A stretch of DNA of 9,693 nucleotides from JAJXZP01 sp035505775 (GTDB lineage Bacteria > Spirochaetota > Spirochaetia > Treponematales > Rectinemataceae). The notes beneath the pieces were generated by a model that was not told the origin of the DNA, did not search any database, and saw nothing but the letters and a program-made list of their open reading frames with translations. The position numbers and the translations under genes were made by a program. How positions within the stretch are numbered: position 1 is the stretch's first letter; every line of letters starts with the position of its first letter. Positions 7,088 through 9,693 of the stretch are shown here, piece by piece. The DNA lies in NCBI GenBank assembly GCA_035505775.1, contig DATJQN010000053.1, forward strand, positions 1 to 9,693, written 5' to 3'.

Positions 7088-7789
7088 ATGGCCCTTTGTC
7101 CGGAGTGCGGAGTCGAGCTCGATGCATCGGTGCAGTTCTGTCCCCTCTGCGGCGCCGCCGTGCAGCCGGAAGCGCATTCGAGCTCGCGGGAGAGCATGTT
7201 CGATCCCGAGGATCGGGAGAACTTCACGGAAGATGAACGGCGCACCATCGCCTGGGAGGTACTCTCGGTATCCACGGGCATCGCTGCGGTGGTCGTCTGT
7301 GCCGTCAACCTGTTTGTCGACCGGCGGCTTACCTGGTCGCTCTACCCGATCGTGTCCCTAGTCTTCATCTGGGTGCTCTTCACGATGCCGCTCCGGCTCG
7401 GCAAGCGTCCGCTTCTCGCCGCCCTCGGGGCCGCAGTGGCCCTTCCGGGCTTTCTTCTCGCCCTCAACCTCATTGAAGGGAGGTTGAGCTGGGCGCCGGT
7501 GATCGCCCTGCCCATCGCCCTGGTCGCCGAGCTTTCGGCCGCAGTCGTCGCCTTCGCGACCAGCCGGGCAAAGCGGAAGGGGGCGAATGTGATCGGTTTC
7601 TGTCTCCTGGCGGTCGCCCTGCTGTGCATGGATATCGAGGCGACCATCAGTCTCTATTTCTTCGGCCGGCTCGTCCTCCAGTGGTCGGCAATTGTGGCGA
7701 CCGCACTTGTCCCGGTTTCCGGCTTTCTCTTCTATCTCCATCACCGGGTCACCAAGAAATCGAATTTGCGGAAACTGTTCCGGTTGTAA
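7088..7789 (+). CDS. Zinc-ribbon, six-helix membrane protein (DUF6320-like)
   Basis: This encodes a 233-residue protein with an N-terminal zinc ribbon, CPEC (C4, C7) and CPLC (C18, C21), then an acidic linker (about 30-53) and about six membrane helices at roughly 56-76, 82-101, 108-129, 133-157, 166-189 and 197-217, ending in a basic tail (KKSNLRKLFRL). The architecture matches DUF6320-type proteins, which to my knowledge are often encoded beside alcohol acetyltransferase-like genes; their function is unknown. GAGGAGG (7075-7081) overlaps the stop codon of the acyltransferase gene and is 6 bases before the ATG, so translation of the two is probably coupled. The zinc ribbon, on the cytosolic side by the usual topology rule, could dock the acyltransferase or bind nucleic acid. 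This docking idea is inference. Confidence 0.85.
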   Translation: MALCPECGVELDASVQFCPLCGAAVQPEAHSSSRESMFDPEDRENFTEDERRTIAWEVLSVSTGIAAVVVCAVNLFVDRRLTWSLYPIVSLVFIWVLFTMPLRLGKRPLLAALGAAVALPGFLLALNLIEGRLSWAPVIALPIALVAELSAAVVAFATSRAKRKGANVIGFCLLAVALLCMDIEATISLYFFGRLVLQWSAIVATALVPVSGFLFYLHHRVTKKSNLRKLFRL

Positions 7790-7807
7790 GAGGCTCGTCC
7801 CCCTGTC

Positions 7808-7828
7808 GTGGCGCCCCGCGGGCGCCAT
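7808..7828 (+). terminator. GC hairpin after the operon, possible terminator
   Basis: TGGCGCCC (7809-7816) pairs perfectly with GGGCGCCA (7820-7827) around a 3-base loop, with a possible G-T pair outside. It lies 19 bases after the stop of the zinc-ribbon gene. No T-tract follows, so it could be a weak or factor-assisted terminator or simply protect the 3' end of the mRNA. Confidence 0.35.
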
Positions 7829-7865
7829 CGCGCCGTTCGGAGCGGCCTGGAGACCTTAACATCTA

Positions 7866-7894
7866 TTGACATTTTTTCGCGTTTTATGTAGATT
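7866..7894 (+). promoter_or_regulatory. Stable-RNA-type promoter of the initiator tRNA gene
   Basis: A consensus TTGACA -35 box (7866-7871) is 17 bases from a TAGATT -10 box (7889-7894), and the spacer is very AT-rich. The stretch after the -10 box (CCCCTCACC) is GC-rich, as in promoters under stringent control. Transcription should start near 7901, so the 5' leader of the tRNA precursor would be only about 7 bases. Confidence 0.82.
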
Positions 7895-7907
7895 CCCCTC
7901 ACCACGA

Positions 7908-7980
7908 CGCAGGGTAGAGCAGTTGGCAGCTCGTCGGGCTCATAACCCGGAGGTCGCAGGTTCGAGTCCTGCCCCTGCTA
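7908..7980 (+). tRNA. Initiator tRNA-fMet (anticodon CAT)
   Basis: A 73-base cloverleaf to the discriminator base A at 7980. The acceptor stem is GCAGGG/CCCTGC with position 1 unpaired (C at 7908 opposite T at 7979); the D stem is GAGC/GCTC; the anticodon stem is TCGGG/CCCGG with loop CTCATAA and anticodon CAT at 7941-7943; the T arm is GCAGG-TTCGAGT-CCTGC. Three initiator marks are present: the mismatch at 1-72, the A11-T24 pair in the D stem, and three consecutive G-C pairs at the base of the anticodon stem. The mismatch is C x U, not the commoner C x A. The 3' CCA is not encoded and must be added by tRNA nucleotidyltransferase. The tRNA starts translation with formyl-methionine. Confidence 0.96.
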
Positions 7981-8039
7981 TAGGCTTCCGTGACACTTCC
8001 AAGTTCTACTTGAATCGGTCTAACAGCCGATGAAGCCTA
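7981..8039 (+). ncRNA. Structured tRNA trailer, candidate small RNA
   Basis: The 59 bases directly after the tRNA discriminator fold into a closed three-way junction. P1 is 8 perfect pairs, TAGGCTTC (7981-7988) with GAAGCCTA (8032-8039). P2 is 5 pairs, CAAGT (8000-8004) with ACTTG (8008-8012). P3 is 5 pairs plus a G-T pair, ATCGGT (8014-8019) with GCCGAT (8026-8031), and it stacks on P1 with no gap, as a T arm stacks on an acceptor stem. A strong terminator follows 5 bases later, so the element is transcribed with the tRNA and should be released by 3' processing. No known family is recognised. It could be a trailer-derived small RNA, a degenerate tRNA, or only a stable spacer. Confidence 0.5.
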
Positions 8040-8044
8040 GAGAT

Positions 8045-8079
8045 ACGGCTCCAGAGCAATCTGGGGCCGTTTCTTTTTT
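8045..8079 (+). terminator. Strong intrinsic terminator of the tRNA-fMet transcript
   Basis: An 11-pair stem, ACGGCTCCAGA (8045-8055) with TCTGGGGCCGT (8060-8070), contains one G-T pair, closes a GCAA (GNRA) tetraloop and is followed by TTCTTTTTT. It ends the transcript that starts near 7901, giving a primary RNA of about 178 bases. Confidence 0.95.
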
Positions 8080-8093
8080 ATGCGCTCTCTTGG

Positions 8094-8141
8094 GGCCGGC
8101 CAGGATCAATGCCCTGTTGGGGCACCCGAACCTGCCCGGCC
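8094..8141. other. Two-tier 48-base inverted repeat between genes
   Basis: GGCCGG-C-CAGG (8094-8104) pairs with CCTG-C-CCGGCC (8131-8141): 10 pairs broken only by one C-C mismatch. Inside it a second hairpin, TGCCC (8110-8114) with GGGCA (8120-8124), has a 5-base loop. It lies after the tRNA terminator and before the phosphoesterase start, with no T-tract next to it. It may be a protein-binding or REP-like element, or an RNA structure if read through. The rest of 8080-8200 shows nothing else clear. Confidence 0.5.
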
Positions 8142-8189
8142 TTCATGGCGAACTGATCGAAGTCTCACGCAGATTGAACGGGGTCGGTC

Positions 8190-8195
8190 TATACT
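8190..8195 (+). promoter_or_regulatory. Candidate -10 box for a leaderless mRNA
   Basis: TATACT (8190-8195) lies 5 bases before the ATG at 8201, the spacing expected when transcription starts at or next to the start codon. No good -35 box is found 16-18 bases upstream; TTGAAC at 8174-8179 is only 10 bases away. It could be chance. Confidence 0.4.
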
Positions 8196-8200
8196 GTGGT

Positions 8201-9634
8201 ATGCAACGTCGACATCTCTCCCGGCTCTTCATTTCCTGCGTGTTCGCCCTGCTCTCCCTGAGCGCTTTTCTCGTATCCGGCTGTGGTCGAGACACTGCCC
8301 GATCAGCCCCTGAGGGGCTGCAGGCGCCACGGACGCCCAGGTACCCGGCCCTCACCTTCATGGTCTTCTCCGATACGCATCTGTACGATGCCAGTCTCGG
8401 GACCAGCGGTGCCGCCTGGGACGCGTACATGGCGGCGGATCGCAAACTGCTCGCGGACAGCGAGGAGACTCTGAAATTCGCCTTCGAACAGGTCAGGCGA
8501 GTCAGGCCGGGCTTTGTGCTGGTGACCGGCGACCTCACCAAGGATGGAGAGGAACTCTGTCATGAGAAGTTCGCGTCGTATCTGAAGGGTCTCGCCGATG
8601 CGGGCATCCAGGCTTACGTGATTCCCGGAAACCATGATATCGACAATCCCGACGCAGCGCGGTTTCTGCTCGCGGGCGGCACGGAGCGGGTCCCTTCCGT
8701 CTCGCCGGGGGATTTCGCACGGATCTACGCAGCCTATGGCTACGATCAGGCGATGGCGCGGGACCCCGCGAGCCTCAGCTATGTCGCGTCCCCTGCACCG
8801 GGGCTCTGGCTTCTCCTCCTCGACAGCGCCAGGTACGAGCGCAACGAGGCGCTGCACCATCCCGAGACCTCGGGGGCCATCAGGCCGGCCACCTTCGCCT
8901 GGATTCGGTCCCGCCTCGAGGAAGCGGACCGACTGGGGGTCGCGGTCATAGCCGCGGAGCATCATCCGCTTATGGAACATTTCGCCGGGATGAAAGCGAA
9001 ATACCCCGAGTACGTGATCGACGACAACTGGAAGCTGGCGGCTCTCCTGGCGGCGCATAACGTCCGGATGATCTTCACGGGGCACTATCACGCGAGCAGC
9101 ATTGTGGAACACCGCTGGGAGGACAGCGACCGAACCGGACTTGCGGGTCGAGCCATAGTGGACGTCGAGACTGGTTCTCTGGTCACCTGGCCCTGCTCCT
9201 TCCGGACCGTCCAGCTCGGGGCCGACGGCAGCCTGGACATCCGCACTTCGAGAGTGGAGCAGCTGCCCTCCTACGCACGGGCAGGGAAGAGCTTCGACGT
9301 GGAAGGGCGCCGGATAATCGGCGAGGGAATCGGCAACATAGCCGCCACGACCATGAATAAGTTCCGCGTCGCGCAACATGATATCGAGACACTCACGCCG
9401 GAAATAGTCGAGGCCATGATGGCGCACTACAAGGGAGACGCGCACTTCCCGGGGGGAGACATGCTGACTACGCGGGGACTTGGCCTGATGGGCCGGCTCG
9501 TCGTCGCATCCTACAACACCTTCGTCAAGGGACTCTGGAAGACGGTTCCTCCGAAAGGCGTGGAGCTGATGGAAGACAACGACATCCGGATCGCTGCGGA
9601 CGGTTCCTGGGCGGCCGAACTCCCGCGGCCGTGA
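8201..9634 (+). CDS. Lipoprotein metallophosphoesterase (calcineurin-like)
   Basis: This encodes a 477-residue predicted lipoprotein phosphoesterase. The n-region MQRRHLSR, a hydrophobic stretch (9-25) and lipobox VSGC (acceptor cysteine 28) anchor it outside the cytoplasm. The two-metal core is complete: SDTH (D58, H60), GD (110-111) followed by LTKDG, GNHD (143-146), a histidine pair EHHP (254-255) and GHYH (294-297). These fit the class III cyclic-nucleotide phosphodiesterase/calcineurin-like fold, but the substrate cannot be read, and an extracellular nucleotide, phospholipid or other phosphoester is possible. A C-terminal region of about 140 residues (about 340-477) is not recognised. 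The ATG at 8201 is chosen because it gives an intact signal peptide; the frame is open back to 8030, but that would run through the tRNA trailer and terminator. No ribosome binding site is seen, and a TATACT box lies just upstream, so the mRNA may be leaderless. It appears to be a single-gene unit. Confidence 0.9.
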   Translation: MQRRHLSRLFISCVFALLSLSAFLVSGCGRDTARSAPEGLQAPRTPRYPALTFMVFSDTHLYDASLGTSGAAWDAYMAADRKLLADSEETLKFAFEQVRRVRPGFVLVTGDLTKDGEELCHEKFASYLKGLADAGIQAYVIPGNHDIDNPDAARFLLAGGTERVPSVSPGDFARIYAAYGYDQAMARDPASLSYVASPAPGLWLLLLDSARYERNEALHHPETSGAIRPATFAWIRSRLEEADRLGVAVIAAEHHPLMEHFAGMKAKYPEYVIDDNWKLAALLAAHNVRMIFTGHYHASSIVEHRWEDSDRTGLAGRAIVDVETGSLVTWPCSFRTVQLGADGSLDIRTSRVEQLPSYARAGKSFDVEGRRIIGEGIGNIAATTMNKFRVAQHDIETLTPEIVEAMMAHYKGDAHFPGGDMLTTRGLGLMGRLVVASYNTFVKGLWKTVPPKGVELMEDNDIRIAADGSWAAELPRP

Positions 9635-9653
9635 GTGCCCGGAGACGGTTCAG

Positions 9654-9670
9654 GCTCCCGGCGTGGGAGC
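9654..9670 (+). terminator. GC hairpin after the phosphoesterase gene, weak terminator candidate
   Basis: GCTCCC (9654-9659) pairs with GGGAGC (9665-9670) around a 5-base loop, 19 bases after the stop. No T-tract follows before the window ends, so termination here is uncertain. Confidence 0.25.
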
Positions 9671-9693
9671 GCGTGCGACGGCGATTCCGGCAG

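Noticed and set aside
8030..8200. 57-residue N-terminal extension of the phosphoesterase
   Set aside because: It would start inside the tRNA trailer, run through the intrinsic terminator and bury the lipoprotein signal peptide.
8303..9445. 380-codon open frame on the minus strand opposite the phosphoesterase
   Set aside because: The plus-strand frame carries all metallophosphoesterase motifs. The antisense frame shows none and is a GC shadow.
1..9693. Mobile element, CRISPR array, toxin-antitoxin or phage defence system
   Set aside because: Looked for on both strands. No transposase, integrase, nuclease, regularly spaced repeats or terminal inverted repeats are seen; base composition looks even across the genes. 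The tRNA gene has no integrase or partial tRNA copy beside it.

Overview
The window is GC-rich chromosomal DNA, densely coded on both strands. It looks like housekeeping and cell-envelope territory, not a mobile or defence island: no transposase, integrase, phage gene, CRISPR array or long repeat was seen. Three predicted lipoproteins, a bacterial-type SH3 lipoprotein, a small TPR lipoprotein beside a Cys-rich protein, and the overall gene style suggest a spirochaete (Spirochaetaceae/Treponemataceae-like). That assignment is an inference from gene style; there is no rRNA to confirm it.

Region 1 (30-3574, +): an SH3-like lipoprotein gene is followed after 5 bases by an ABC-F ATPase gene, so the two are probably co-transcribed and translationally coupled. 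Region 2 (3592-4061, +): a complete single-gene unit, with a TTTACA-17-TATACT promoter, a strong ribosome binding site, a 93-residue three-helix membrane protein of unknown function and a near-perfect intrinsic terminator. Region 3 (4081-4943, -): a two-gene operon converging on region 2, encoding a five-cysteine, probably metal-binding protein and a TPR lipoprotein. Its promoter overlaps, back to back, an extended -10 promoter that reads the other way.

Region 4 (4918-7828, +): an apparent three-gene operon encoding a DUF554 membrane protein, an HxxxDG acyltransferase of the alcohol acetyltransferase/condensation superfamily, and a zinc-ribbon six-helix membrane protein (DUF6320-like). The last two are 12 bases apart and probably work together at the membrane on an acyl-transfer reaction whose substrate cannot be read from sequence.

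Region 5 (7866-8079, +): an initiator tRNA-fMet with its own stable-RNA-type promoter. Between the tRNA and its strong terminator lies a 59-nt segment that folds into a compact three-way junction, the most unexpected structure in the window. Region 6 (8094-9670, +): a 48-nt two-tier hairpin, then a lipoprotein calcineurin-like metallophosphoesterase. Its start codon has no ribosome binding site and sits just after a TATACT box, which suggests a leaderless mRNA.

No clearly new multi-gene system was found. The best candidates for a second look are the tRNA trailer RNA, the acyltransferase/zinc-ribbon pair, the Cys-rich/TPR pair with its overlapping promoters, and the self-contained 93-residue membrane protein.
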